In this document: positions 22,628 to 34,802 of the stretch, piece after piece
Numbering within the stretch: position 1 is the stretch's first letter
Layout: each line of letters begins with the position of its first letter
NCBI GenBank assembly: GCA_029891385.1
Contig: CM057233.1
Coordinates: 13,581,460 to 13,645,459 of the forward strand
Length of the DNA: 64,000 nucleotides
Source of the DNA: Erythroxylum novogranatense
Taxonomy: Eukaryota > Streptophyta > Magnoliopsida > Malpighiales > Erythroxylaceae
Direction of reading: 5' to 3'
Program-made: the position numbers and the translations under genes
The notes under the pieces: model-generated
Told to the model about the DNA's origin: nothing
Seen by the model: only the letters and a program-made list of their open reading frames with translations
Database searches by the model: none

Positions 22628-24430
22628 TGTTAGAGTAGTGCCCTAAAGGCAATCACCTTTAGCACGTTTTGTACAAAGTTGTGTACATACTTTATGATTA
22701 AATAAAGAAAGGCATATTTCATTAATTTAATATTGATCAATAAGCAAATTAATGAAGTCCATGATATATGACATAGCATGAAGGAAATTATGAAGTGATC
22801 ATACTACTGAGATTCCTATCATGTGCAATTATGTCAGTATCTAAATTATCCCTAGTCATAGGATTACTGAAACTAGACATCGGTAATCCGGAAAGACTAG
22901 CACATGTCAAGCTCCTTGATTTGATCAAGCAGTGGATCTCAGAAACTGTAAATATGAGATATTTAGGGTTGAGATGTGGATGCTTACTAGAGGTAGTAAG
23001 TACATTTGGATGACCTGCTGTGAGATCATCACATGGATATCCTATTCTAATGTCAGTGATAATCTCATCATAACAATGGTGCAAATATCCTTAGACTTGA
23101 GGTACTCAAGGATATCTTGGATACTGATTCTGTGCTTTGACTCCATTCCTTGTTGCCTTACAGAGGTCGCTCTTAGGGTGGTGCTTGGGTACAGCTTGAG
23201 GTATTCGAAGGTAATTGAGTAGCCAATAGAGGATTCACCACTTCTGTGATAGCAGAAGATGATACCCATGGCCTCTTGTCAAGGTCATTATTTGGAAATC
23301 TCTAGCCAGAGTACATATGTCATGAAGAGTGTCTTCAGTGACATATAAAGTAATGAGTCCCAGGACAAGAATTGATATCACTTGGACTAGAATTGACGTA
23401 GTCAGTCTAGTAAGAGTTGACACTTTGCCCTTACTCATAACCAAGTGGGGTATAGCATGGTGAAAGGACGAATTGTACAGTAATTATCTATGGAAAGGTT
23501 CGTGATATGGTTTATGATGAATATAGGTTCATTCGTCAAACCAATTACTTTCCGGTCAATTGGGGGTCATGATGTGTTTCTAGATACCGCTCATGACTTG
23601 CTTGGATTAAGTGTTAATCTAAGTGGCCAATATAACCGGGAACCTAATGGGTCACACGCATAAGAGTGATTCGGAGAATTCGTAAAATAGTTTTGGATAG
23701 AGATCCAATATTTGGAGAGCAATAGGATTAAATGGATCCCGATGAGATCGAAATATGTCCCAATGAGATCGAAATATGTCCCGATGAAATCGCGACATCG
23801 ATATTGCTAAGACAAGTCTTCGGTGTTTTTTCCCATATCGGGACCCGGTAAGACCGACCCCAGTGTGACTGGACCACTTCAGCATTTATATACATATATA
23901 TATCTTATTAATTAATTGATTAATTAATTAATATATATATGTGTGTGTTTACGTGGAAGGATGAGAAGGAGCATTAGAACCTTCTATTTTGCTTAGTCAA
24001 AAGTTATATTTAATGGCATTAAATGACTAGAAGACAAAAATGAAAGGCAAAAGGAGATGATGGTCGTTGGTAAAATAAGATTGAAAGAAGAAAGGGTTTT
24101 GAGAAAATAGTTTTCTCTCTTCTTCATCATCGACCTTCATCATCTTCAAGCTTCTCATCCTCCTTCTCCATCGCTTTCTCCAAGCTCTCCAAGAATAAGG
24201 TAAGAGCTAGCATTCTCTACTTTATTCTAGCTATTCTCGGGTCAAAGGGTTTGCCCCGGTTAGGTTCTCTGATCTCTGCGTAGATACCGTTAGAGACGGT
24301 CTCTTTTGGTCGTTATGGTTTGACTTTGTTATATAGACACATGGATCCTGGCTTTCAGGAAGGTCCCGGAACAAAAAATTTTGTTTTCCGCACCGTGTGC
24401 ATGTGATGTACACACCGGGATTTTCCTACG
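22628..24430 (+). repeat. 5' LTR of element C
   Basis: About 1803 bp, TGTTAGAGTAGTG to TTTTCCTACG; the terminal CA has become CG. A 21-bp minisatellite unit starting CCCGATGAGATCG is repeated at 23738, 23759 and, degenerate, 23780; the 3' LTR has one unit fewer. An AT/GT microsatellite occupies 23885-23948. Confidence 0.92.
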
Positions 24431-24431
24431 G

Positions 24432-24444
24432 TGGTATCGAGAGA
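24432..24444 (+). promoter_or_regulatory. Primer-binding site, element C
   Basis: TGGTATCGAGAGA lies one base after the LTR. It is a diverged initiator-Met-type site. Confidence 0.75.
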
Positions 24445-25460
24445 CACTTGTGTCGTATATAACAAAGAAATCATAACTAGGTTGGGCTGCCTATTGCTTG
24501 TGGCGATGATGCATGTTGGTGTGTTAAATTGAAATCAGTATAGAAATATTGTTTTCAAAATTTTCATACCAGATATGCTTATAAGATGTTGTTGAATATA
24601 TACGTGGAAGGAAAGAATTTATCAATGTGATTTGGTATGGTTTTGCTAATTTTTCCCTAATGTTACGTTCTTTGTCTTTGTGCACAATCCTTGAACAGGC
24701 ATGCTTATAAATTCGAGAATAATTTTTTCGAGGTGATTTACTATTTATTTGAGAATTTATTGTGTGCTTACAGGAATAAGCGTGTTGAGGAACACAGATT
24801 CAACATTAGCTTTATTCTTTGAGGTTGGTTGAGTTTTTGTTGAAATAAATCCTGAAAAATTCATGGAGCATGTTGTGAAAATTTTGTAACCTCTATAATT
24901 TTCTCGAATTTATTGAAATTGTTTCAATGAGTTTTTCAAGCAAAAATGAGCTTGGCGGTTTGAGAAAGTTAATGGAGCTGTTTTGTTTGAAATGATTAAT
25001 TGTGTATTTCTCAATTCCAATGCCTTGGATTATTTTAATGTGATTAAAATATGTTACATTGATGTTGTATGCTTGCCAAACTGATCTTCTAGAAATTGGG
25101 TTTCAAAATTTTGGATGTCAAATATGTCACATTAGCGTCTCGTTAGTGTATTTCGTTGTCTTGATTGTTTTGGCCGTCACAAATTTTGTGACCGGTTCGA
25201 AAGTAGTCTTGATAAAGTATAGACTACTAGAGATACTTAGGGTGATAGTTTGATATTCTCAAATTATTTGGAAATCTAAGTGAATAGTAGTGTATTCATC
25301 GATTTCAAGTTTTCATGTATAATATGATGATATGTATGGTAAGCATGATACAATGAAAGTGTTTCATTGGTACATCATAGTATAGTATATTACACTTGGT
25401 ATTGTGAATTGGGCTGCGGATTGAGAAATTAGCTGATTAGAGAACAATTCTATAGATATA

Positions 25461-25680
25461 AATTCGACTTACAAATCGTAAGTCGACTTGTATGTTCAAA
25501 CAAGTCGACTTACATACGCTAGTGACTTGTATTCTCGAATAAGTCGACTTGCACAATGGTATAAGTCGACTTACATGTGCATGATAGCATAAGTCGACTT
25601 GCATGTTGAGACAAGTCGACTTACATCTACGATAGCATAAGTCGACTTGCATGCTTAGACAAGTCGACTTATACATGCTT
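25461..25680. repeat. Array of paired AAGTCGACTT palindromes
   Basis: Eight exact copies of the 10-bp palindrome AAGTCGACTT start at 25480, 25502, 25541, 25563, 25591, 25613, 25639 and 25661, with degenerate copies near 25461 and 25521. They fall into four pairs with exactly 22 bp between starts. Within a pair the outer bases make a larger inverted repeat (TAAGTCGACTTG and CAAGTCGACTTA). It lies in the leader of element C, so it would be transcribed with the element. The function is unknown. Confidence 0.95.
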
Positions 25681-26133
25681 AGGTGGGATGATGGATGATT
25701 ATAGATGCAGATTCAATGTGATTGATGCCCTAAATCATTCCATATAGTCATAGTGACTATAATCCTACGACTTGGAGAAGAAGAAGAGTGAAGAAAGATG
25801 AAATCCCTCACATAATATGAAAACTAACGCTTCCATTAATATGGGAGAACTGAGTTCTTATAGAGTTCGGGTTGTTGGGTAAACCCAAGCTCACTCTATC
25901 TGGATATGTTCAAACCATGGAAATAAGATTTTAATTAATGGGTGGTTTTCACTAAAGCGTTGATTTTTTAGTAAACTCAAGGTTAACGTGAGCGAGGCGA
26001 AATTGGGTAGTGTACATCGGATATGCAGCATCAAAGTTGAAAACCCAATGTGTGTGCATACATCACGAGTTGATAGCACTAGTCGATAATTGCACCTATG
26101 ATGTAGCTGGTATAACCGATACACGCGATTAAT

Positions 26134-26273
26134 CTAAGGTGGCTTGTTGGGTAAACCAAGGTCATTTTAGTAGTGTCGGATATCTATGATGCAATTGGTA
26201 TGGTGATACCTACCGATTGACCTAAGGTGGCTTGTTGGGTAAACCCAAGGTCATTTTAGTAATATCGGATATC
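26134..26273 (+). repeat. Two direct repeats of about 50 bp in the leader of element C
   Basis: CTAAGGTGGCTTGTTGGGTA and the following bases to TCGGATATC occur at 26134-26183 and 26222-26273 with few changes. A third partial copy of TTGTTGGGTAAACCCAAG lies at 25871. Confidence 0.85.
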
Positions 26274-26435
26274 GACCCACTAGGACATTTTGTCATAATG
26301 TTTCTTGGATTAAGTAATGAGGGTTATGGATTCTTTGAAACTAGTGGGAGCCATATGTATGTCATGTAAGTCCTTATGAACGTGCATGTAATTCTATTCT
26401 AACATTCTTTCTCTCTTTCCCTTTAGGTTGATTGA

Positions 26436-27313
26436 AGATGACTTCCAGTGTGAATTTGCGCTCACTTATAGATTCTAATAAATTAACTGGACCCAACTTT
26501 CTTGATTGGTGAGAAATATGAAATTGTTCTCGGATCGAGGAGGCTGGGCTATGTCCTAGATGTTCCACTTCCTGATCCATCTGCTGTTGATCCTTCTGAT
26601 GAGGATCAGAAAGTATATCGTAGCATCTCAAAGATAGTGACATAGCTACCTGTATTATGCTCGCATCTATGTCACCAGAGCTGTAGAAGCAGCATGAGTT
26701 TATGGATGCTCATACCATAGTGTTTCATCTTAGAGAGCTCTTCGATGAGCAAGCTCGGTCTGAAAGGTTCGAGACCTCGAGGCTACTCTTCACTACTAAG
26801 ATGACTCCAGGTTTATTTGCAGTGAAGTATGCACTGAATATGAATGGGTATATTGAGAGGTTAGCCATCTTAGGTTTTGTTATGGATTATGAATTAAGTG
26901 TTGACTGAATTCTAGTTGGATTGTCTGATATCTATTCACAGTTTGTGTTGAACTATCGGATGAACCAAATATCCACGACAATCCCTGAGTTGATCAATCT
27001 GCTCAAAACAGCAGAGCAATCTATCAAGAAGGATAGCAAGTCAGTGCTCATGGTGGACTCTTCTTCTTATGGTTCGAAGAAAAAGAAACTGAAGAAGAAA
27101 AGGTCTAAGAAACCAAAAGAAAGTGCAGCCAAAAAGAAAACCAAAGAATCTGCACCAAAAGGAACTTGCTTCCATTGTGGCAAGACAGCCCCTTTGGGCT
27201 TAAGCTGTAAAGTCAATCTGGAAGAATTGAAGCAGAAGAAGGCATCAGATGCCTCAGCTTCTTCAGGTATGTTTTTCATTGAGGTTAATACTGTTTCTGA
27301 CCATAACATATAG
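26436..27313 (+). pseudogene. gag remnant of element C
   Basis: The ATG at 26436 gives MTSSVNLRSLIDSNKLTGPN then FLDW, the usual Copia gag opening. Frames break near 26510 and 26640, and a stop lies at 26906. The UBN2-like core runs about 26702-27050, followed by a lysine-rich linker. The zinc knuckle region reads CFHCGKTAPLGLSC, so the His of the CCHC motif is lost. Confidence 0.85.
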
Positions 27314-27892
27314 GTATTAGATACGATTGTGGCTCACATATCTGATGATATCACGAGGGCCTCGGGGACGATGAGCGACTCATGAAGGAGAACTGAACTG
27401 CGTGTAAGAAATGGAGCAAGAGTTGATGCATTAGCCGTAGGCACTTATTTTTTGTCACTCCCCAGTGGGCTTGTAATTAAATTGGATGAATGTTATTTTG
27501 TACATGTTTTAACAAAGAACATATTGTCTGTTTCTTGTTTAAATAGAGTTGGTTTCCATTTGACTTTTAGTAACAATGGTTGTTCTATTAGTTTGAATGG
27601 AATGCTTTATGGTACTGGTACATTATGCAATGGAATTTACATATTAGATATGTCACATCCAATTATGAATGTCAATGACACGAAAAGACATAAACGAGAT
27701 AATTTAAAATCAACTTACTTATGGCATTGTTGCCTTGGCCATATAAATGAGAGACGCATAGCTAAGCTCCATAAGAATGGTAGTTTAGGGTCATTTGATT
27801 ATGAATCATATGACACATGCGAATCTTGTTTATTAGGCAAGATGACTAAGTTACCCTTTAAGGAAAGGGTGAGCGAGCGATCGGAGTATTAG
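27314..27892 (+). pseudogene. protease and pre-integrase remnant of element C
   Basis: A degraded protease region (27314-27450) is followed by SGLVIKLDECYFVHVLTKNI and LSVSCLNRVGFHLTFSNNGC. The pre-integrase zinc segment reads WHCCLGHINERRIAKLHKNG near 27723, with CESCLLGKMTKLPF near 27820. The frame then shifts by one base at about 27885 just before the integrase core. Confidence 0.8.
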
Positions 27893-28590
27893 ACCTAATA
27901 CATTCAGATGTATGTGGTCCGATGTCCATCCATGCTAGAAGTGGTTGTCTTTACTTCATTACCTTTATCGATGATTATTCTCGATATGGGTACCTGTATC
28001 TGATGAGATATAAATCTGAAGCATTTGAAAAGTTTAAACAATTCAGAAATGAAGTATAAAACCAACTTGGGAAAAGTATCAAAACATTACGATCCGATCG
28101 TGGTGGGGAATACTTAGACCAACAATTTTTAGATTATCTCAAAGATAATGGGATTTTATCTCAATGGACTCCACCTTACACACCACAGCATAATGGTGTG
28201 GCAGAAAGGAGAAATCGAACCTTGTTAGACATGGTACGATCGATGATGGGCTTTGCAAAGTTACCAAAATCCTTTTGGGGGTATGCACTCGAGACAAATT
28301 GTTTACTTGTTAAGCGAGTTCCATCGAGCATTGATGTTACTCCATATGAGATGTGGACTAACAAAAGACCCTATCTTACTCATTTGAAAGTTTGGGGTTG
28401 TCATGCTTATGTGAAGCGGACACAGTCAGATAAACTTGATGCAAAGTCTGACAAATGTTTGTTTGTAGGATATCCTAAAGAAACAATGGGATATCAATTC
28501 TACTCTTTGAGGAACAAAGGTGTTTGTTTCAAAGCATCTGTCTTTAGAGAAAGAGTTTCTTTTACAAGAAGGCGGTGGAAGCAAAATTGA
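27888..28590 (+). pseudogene. integrase remnant of element C
   Basis: The DDE integrase core is readable: LDLIHSDVCGPM holds the first Asp, FITFIDDYSRYGY lies near 27955, and TPQHNGVAERRNRTLLDMVR near 28180 carries the Glu. The C-terminal part includes LKVWGCHAYVKR and CLFVGYPKETMGYQFYS. A stop replaces a residue near 28057 and the frame changes near 28560, so it is inactive as it stands. Confidence 0.85.
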
Positions 28591-28599
28591 ACTTGAAGA

Positions 28600-30381
28600 A
28601 GTTCAAGATGCTCGAAACAGATCTGAGATCAATTTGCTCGAACTCAAGCTGTGACTCATACAGATGAAGTAGTAGTTCAACCTTCTACAACACACGAAGT
28701 TCGTAGATCACGTAGGATACGCTCTGTTCCCGAGAGATATGGATTTCTTATGAATGAACATAATGACGTATTGCTCGTAGAAGATGATGAGCCTACCACC
28801 TATGAAGAGGTTCTGAAGAGTTCAGAGTCTGAGAAATGGCTTCATGCCATGAAATCTGAAATGGATTCCAGGTATGTCAACCAAGTATGGACTTTGGTTG
28901 AGGCACCCGAAGGAATAAAACCTATAGGGTGTAAATGGGTTTTCAAAAAGAAAACCGACACGGATGGTAATGTGATTACCTATAAAGCAAGGCTTGTGGC
29001 TAAAGGTTTTCGTCAAAGACAAGGAATTGACTACGACGAGACCTTCAGCCCAGTAGCAATGCTTAAATCCATTAGAATACTCCTAGCCATTGCCACTCAT
29101 TATGATTATGAGATATGGCAAATGGATGTGAAAACGACTTTCTAAATGGAAATCTAGCTGAGGATGTGTATATGACACAAACGAGGGCTTCATCTCCTAT
29201 GATGGCGAAAAGGTATGCAAGCTTCAGAAATCCATCTATGGATTGAAACAAGCATCCAGGAGTTGGAATACCCGTTTTGATGAGGTAATCAAAGAGTTTG
29301 GTTTCTCACAAAATCCAGATAAATATTGTGTGTATAAGAAGGTTAGTGGAACTGCAATCGTATTCCTTGTGCTATATGTAGATGACATATTATTACTAGG
29401 AAACGATGTCTCTATGCTACAATCTGTGAAGATTTGGTTGTCCAAACAATTTGCCATGAAAGACCTTGGTGAAGCAACTTATATCCTTGGGATAAAGATC
29501 TATAGAGATAGATCAAAAAGATTACTTGGTCTTTCACAATCAACGTACATAGACAAGATGCTAAAGAGGTTTAGCATGGAACAATCCAAGAGAGGGTACC
29601 TTCCTGTGACTCATGGGATACCTTCCTGTGACTCATGGGATAACACTCTCGAAATCTATGTGTCCTAGGACACAAGATGAGAGGATGCGCATGAATATGA
29701 TCCCGTATGCATCTGCAGTAGGATCTATCATGTACGCAATGCTATGTACGAGACCCGATGTATCATATGCTCTAAGCGTTACAAACAGATACCAATCAGA
29801 TCCTAGTGAGGGTCACTGGGTGGCTATCAAGAATATCCTCAAGTACTTGCGAAGGACTAAGGATGTTTTCTTGATATATGGAGATGGAGATCTCAAAGTG
29901 AGCGGGTATACAAATGCTAGTTTTCAATCTGATAAGGATGATTCTAAATCCCAATCAGGTTATATATTCACACTGAACGGCGGGGCGGTTAGTTGGAAGA
30001 GTTCCAAACAAGAGACAATTGTCGATTCAACAACCGAGGCAGAGTACATTCTTTGCTTGAACACGACAAAGAAGCGGTTTGGATCAAAAGTTCATTCTTG
30101 AACTTGGTGTGGTTCCTAGTTGTGATGGGCCCATACAGTTGTATTGTGACAACAATGGGGCTATTGCGCAGGCGAAGGAACCAAGGTCTCATCAACGATC
30201 CAAACACGTACTCTGTAGATATCATCTGATCAGGGAGATCATTGGTCGAGGTGATATCCAGATAGAGAGAATTCCCACAGAGCAGAATATTGCTGATCTG
30301 TTGACAAAGCCGTTGTCACAGAAGAATTTTGATTCTCATGTACTCGCCTATGGTATTAGATACCAAGGCAATTGGCTTTAG
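28600..30381 (+). pseudogene. reverse transcriptase and RNase H remnant of element C
   Basis: RT runs from about 28790 (EEVLKSSESEKWLHAMKSEM) through [20 protein letters not shown] and the YVDD box near 29375. A frameshift lies near 29143. A perfect 22-bp tandem duplication at 29597-29640 adds another. RNase H follows, with DSTTEAEYILCLN near 30026 and a shift near 30080, ending IPTEQNIADLLTKPLSQKNF and stop at 30379-30381. Confidence 0.88.
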
Positions 30382-30382
30382 G

Positions 30383-30397
30383 TCAAGTGGGAGATTT
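30383..30397 (+). promoter_or_regulatory. Polypurine tract, element C
   Basis: TCAAGTGGGAGATTT abuts the 3' LTR, matching the tract of element B. Confidence 0.85.
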
Positions 30398-32168
30398 TGT
30401 TGGAGTAGTGCCCTAAAGGCAATCGCCTTTAGCGCGTTTTGTACAAAGTTGTGTACATACTTTATGAATAAATAAAGAAAGGCATATTTCATTAATTTGA
30501 TATTGATCAATAAGCAAATTAATGAAGTCCATGATATATGACATAGCATGAAGGAAATTATGATGTGATCATACTATTGAGATTCCTATCATGTGCAATT
30601 ATGTCGATATCTAAATTATCCTAGTTATAGGATTCTTGGCTGGACATCGGTAATCCGGAAAGACTAGCACATGTCAAGCTCCTTGATTTGATCAGCAGTG
30701 GATCTCGAAGCTGTAAATATGAGATATTTAGGGTTGAGATGTGGATGCTTACTAGAGGTAGTAAGTACATTGGGTGACTGCTTTGTGAGATCATCACATG
30801 GATGTCTATTCTAATGTCGGTGATAATCTCATCATAGCAATGGTGCAAATATCCTTAGACTTGAGGTACTCGAGGATATCTTGAATCTTGATTACGTGCT
30901 TTGACTCCATTCCTTGTTGCCTTACGAGAGGTCGCTCATAGGATGGTGCTTGGGTGCAACTTGAGGTATTTGAAGGTAATTGAGTAGCCAATAGAGGATT
31001 CATCACTTTTGTGATAGCGAGAAGATGATACCCATGGCCTCTTGTCGGGGTCATTACTTGGAAATCTACGTCGGATACATATGTCATGAAGAGTGTCTTG
31101 GTGACATATAAAGTAATGAGTCCCAGGACAAGAAGCTCGATATCACTGGACTAGATTTGGCGTAGTCGATCTAGTAAAGTTGACACTTGCCCATACTCAT
31201 AACCAAGTGGGGTATAGCATGGTGAAAGGGCGAATTGCACGATAATTGTCATGGAAAGGTTAGTGATATGGTTCATGATGAATATAGGTTCATTCGTCAA
31301 ACCAATTACTTTCCGGTCAATTGGGGGTCATGATGTGTTGCTAGATACCGCTCATGACTTGCTTGGATTAAGTGTTAATCTAAGCAGCCAATATAACCGG
31401 GAACCTAATGGGTCACACGCATAAGAGTGATTCAGAGAATTCATAAAATAGTTTTGGATAGAGATCCAATATTTGGAGAGCAATAGGATTAAATGGATCC
31501 GATGAGATCGAGATATGTCCGATGAGATCGCGACATCGATATTCTTTGAGACGGTCTTGATGTTTTTCTCATACCGGGACCCGGTAGGACCGACCCCAGT
31601 GTGACTAGACCACTTCAGCATTTATATACATATATATATCTTATTAATTAATTGATTAATTAATATATATATATATGTGTGTGTGTTTACGTGGAAGGAT
31701 GAGAAGGAGCATTAGAACCTTCTCTTTTGCTTAGTCAAAAGTTATATTTAATGGCATTAAATGACTAGAAGACAAAAATGAAAGGCAAAAGGAGATGATG
31801 GTCGTTGGTAAAATAAGATTGAAGGAAGAAAAGGTTTTGAGAAAATAGTTTTCTCTCTTCTTCATCATCGACCTTCATCATCTTCAAGCTTCTCATCCTC
31901 CTTCTCCATCGCTTTCTCCAAGCTCTCCAAGAATAAGGTAAGAGCTAGCACTCTCTACATTATTCTAGCTATTCCCGGGTCAAAGGGTTTGCCCCGGTTA
32001 GGTTCTCTGATCTCTGCGTGGATACCATTAGAGACGGTCTCTTTTGGTCGTTATGGTTTGACTTTGTTATATAGACACATGGATCCTGGCTTTCGGGAAG
32101 GTCCCGGAACAAAAATTTTTGTTTTCCGCACCGTGTGCATGTGATGTACACACCGGGATTTTCCTACA
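30398..32168 (+). repeat. 3' LTR of element C
   Basis: About 1771 bp, TGTTGGAGTAGTG to TTTTCCTACA. It pairs with 22628-24430 and is shorter by one minisatellite unit and several small indels. Confidence 0.92.
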
Positions 32169-33022
32169 GAGTTGAACGTCCCGACACCGGTTCGGATGTA
32201 AAATCGACGCCGATGACCCGGGTTAAGTATATTTTAATTATTTTTTTGTTTCTTTCTCTCATTAGAAATTGATTGTGTTATCCTGTTTTAATCGATTTGG
32301 GTTTTGTGTATGGATAATCGGATTTTCGTTGTTATTCGGTTATTTATGTATGAACCCATTGGGTCTTGTGAGTGATGATTTTAATGCGTTCATTGGATTG
32401 TTAATTACAAATCCCATTGCCAGAATTTCGATATAATCCGTAATTGTTATGTTGAAATTCATGTGTAGCGACTAATGAGTCATAATCATTAGGGATAACA
32501 TGACCTAGGCTAAATGACCCGAGCATGTGTGGTTGTTGACTTGATTAATCGGTTTTCCTAATTCGTAATGCTACTGCCTAATTAATTCTAGAGATCGTAT
32601 CCTATGTTGTTAGGTGGTTAGGTTTAATCAACGATCGTATCTTGATTAAACAAAACCTAAGGGAAAACTCGGGTTAATTTTTAATCCACGATTAATAGTT
32701 GCTATGAGAGGAAAAAGAACAACAAATTAATAAAATATGCTTAATCAGGGTGTAGGCTGAGATTGAACCGAAGAACCGGGTCCCTACCAAATTCTCCACT
32801 TTTATCATTTTTGCATGTTTTCTTTAATTTGTTTTTTTTAGTTAGTTTCATTTTTATTTTTATTTTTTTAACAATCCAAAACCCCCCCTTTTTAGTGTAA
32901 ACACCGATTAATTTCTTTTCATAAACTTTACACACACTCTCTGTGGGATCGACCTAGACTTCCCACTGCTACAGTAATAGTCTAGTTATTTTAATTTTGA
33001 TTAGCGTTACGACGCGCGGTCA
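32169..33022 (+). repeat. Gypsy LTR 1 of the array, right piece
   Basis: After the second GAGTT, the LTR resumes with GAACGTCCCGACACCGG and runs to GACGCGCGGTCA. Together with the left piece it covers about 1320 bp, the same as the corresponding part of the complete LTRs. Confidence 0.88.
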
Positions 33023-33027
33023 AATTT

Positions 33028-33098
33028 TGGCACCGTTGTCGGGGATCGAACCCGGGTCTCCCGCGTGATAAAGGGATACTCACCACTATCGCAACGAC
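33028..33098 (-). tRNA. Decayed tRNA-Asp copy forming spacer 1 of the LTR array
   Basis: On the minus strand this is recognisably tRNA-Asp with a 3' CCA. It is 71 nt against 75 in spacer 2. It has changes in the acceptor stem, T-stem and D-arm region and a damaged anticodon arm. The TGG end is five bases from the LTR terminus, where the primer-binding site of an Asp-primed Gypsy should be. It is a reverse-transcribed relic rather than a working gene. Confidence 0.85.
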
Positions 33099-33103
33099 AG
33101 CGG

Positions 33104-34797
33104 TGATATGTGTAATTGTTAATATTTTTAATTATTTTCACTTAGCGGTTTCGATTCAAAATGGTTAAAATACTCACTTTAATTTATATTTGTTTTAGGT
33201 ATAATTAGGAGCAAAGAAATTAAAGTGAGTCGAAAATCTGACATATGGATCATTTTCCAAAGATTAATATTTACTTGTTTTATGGAGGAAGAAGAAAAAA
33301 AAATTAATTAAAGGCAAGGAAAATGGAAAATAAAAAGCATGCATCGGGAAGGACAAGTGTCAGCGCGGAAGGTGGTCCAATTATCCTTGAGATGACGCCT
33401 ACAACAACAAGGCGAGAAGGTTTAAGGGTTAAAAATTAAATTGCCAAGAGAATCACGCAACTAGCTACACAAGGAAAATAAACCAACGAGGAGGGCGGCG
33501 TTTTGGGCGGCGCCTGACGGGGACGACAAAATTAAATCATCAAATGGGGAGGAACGACGTCGCGGGAGGAATAACGCTCTGATGAACCTAGGCGTGGGTT
33601 TCTTGAGCAGCGAAAGAGGAGAGCGAGGTTTTAAAGAGGTTTTAACAACAAGTTTTAATTGTCTTGTCACATGGAGCGATGAGGAAGGAAATAAAACCGA
33701 GAACGAAGCGGCGGTGGGCGTGAAGAGCGGTGGCTGCGGCTTTTGGTGGTGGAGCTTGCGTGGAGAGGCATACACAATGGGAGATCAAGAATGCGGTTTG
33801 TTTCATTGAAAACTCAATGCTTATTTGTCAAATCAATGAACAGTATAATCGTTAGGAGCTTGCGATAGTGGGAAGAAGTTAAGGAATTTTTGGTTAGAGA
33901 TTAAGATAGGGGTTGGAGCATTTTATTGGGAAAGACCTATGAAGAGTTGAACGTCCTGACACCGGTTCGGAGATAAAATCGACGCCGACGACCAGGGTTA
34001 AGTATATTTTAATTATTTTGTTGTTTCTTTCTCTCATTAGAAATTGATTGTGTTATCCTGTTTTAATCGATTTGGGTTTTCTGTATGGATAATCGGATTT
34101 TCGTTATTATTCGATTATTTATGTATGAACCCATTGGGTCTTGTGAGTGATGATTTTAATGCGTTCATTGGATTGTTAATTACAAATCCCATTGCCAGAA
34201 TTTCGATATAATCCGTAATTGTTATGTTGAAATTCATGTGTAGCGACTAATGAGTCATAATCATTAGGGATAACATGACCTAGGCTAAATGACCTGAGCA
34301 TGTGTGGTTGTTGCCTTGATTAATCGGTTTTCTTAATTCGTAATGCTACTGCCTAATTAAATCTAGAGATCATATCCTAGGTTGTTAGGTGGTTAGGTTT
34401 AATCAACGATCGTATCTTGATTAAACAAAACCTAAGGGAAAACTCGGGTTAATTTTTAATCCACGATTAATAGTTGCTATGAGAGGAAAAAGAACAACAA
34501 ATTAATAAAATATGCTTAATCAGGGTGTAGGCTGAGATTGAACCGAAGAACCGGGTCCCTACCAAATTCCCCACTTTTATCATTTTTGCATGTTTTCTTT
34601 AATTTGTTTTTATTAGTTAGTTTCATTTTTATTTTTGTTCTTTTAAAAATCCAACCCCCCCCCCTTTTAGTGTAAACACCGAATAATTTCTTTTCATAAA
34701 CTTTACACACACTCTCTGTGGGATCGACCTAGACTTGCCACTGCTATAGTAGTAGTCTAGTTATTTTAATTTTGATTAGCGTTACAACGCGTGGTCA
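33104..34797 (+). repeat. Gypsy LTR 2 of the array (complete)
   Basis: 1694 bp, TGATATGTGTAATTG to GCGTGGTCA. Words near the start (GTTAAAATACTCACTTTAAT) and the tail (GTGGGATCGACCTAGACTT) are shared with the solo LTR at 14312. There is no ORF of note. Confidence 0.9.
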
Positions 34798-34802
34798 AAT
34801 TT

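Larger units (their letters stand above)
24445..26435 (+). other. Leader of element C
   Basis: Two kilobases without a gene between the primer site and gag. It holds the palindrome array at 25461-25680 and two direct repeats of about 50 bp at 26134 and 26222. Confidence 0.7.
22628..32168 (+). mobile_element. Angela-like Copia element C, full-length, decayed
   Basis: LTRs of about 1.8 kb (22628-24430 and 30398-32168) flank the primer site, a 2-kb leader with palindromic repeats, gag, protease, integrase, RT and RNase H. A perfect target duplication GAGTT lies at 22623-22627 and 32169-32173. The LTR opening TGTTGGAGTAGTGCCCTAA and the words GGTAATCCGGAAAGACTAG resemble Angela/BARE LTRs. The element is inserted in the truncated first LTR of the Gypsy array. 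Confidence 0.94.

Noticed and set aside
22788..23444. Several open frames on both strands in the 5' LTR of element C
   Set aside because: They lie in an LTR, do not resemble known proteins, and are mostly not preserved in the 3' LTR copy.
25437..25676. Repetitive minus-strand frame over the AAGTCGACTT array; also considered as a CRISPR-like array
   Set aside because: The repeats are 10-bp palindromes with irregular short gaps in a plant retrotransposon leader. The protein is simply a translation of the repeat, and CRISPR arrays do not occur in plant nuclear DNA.
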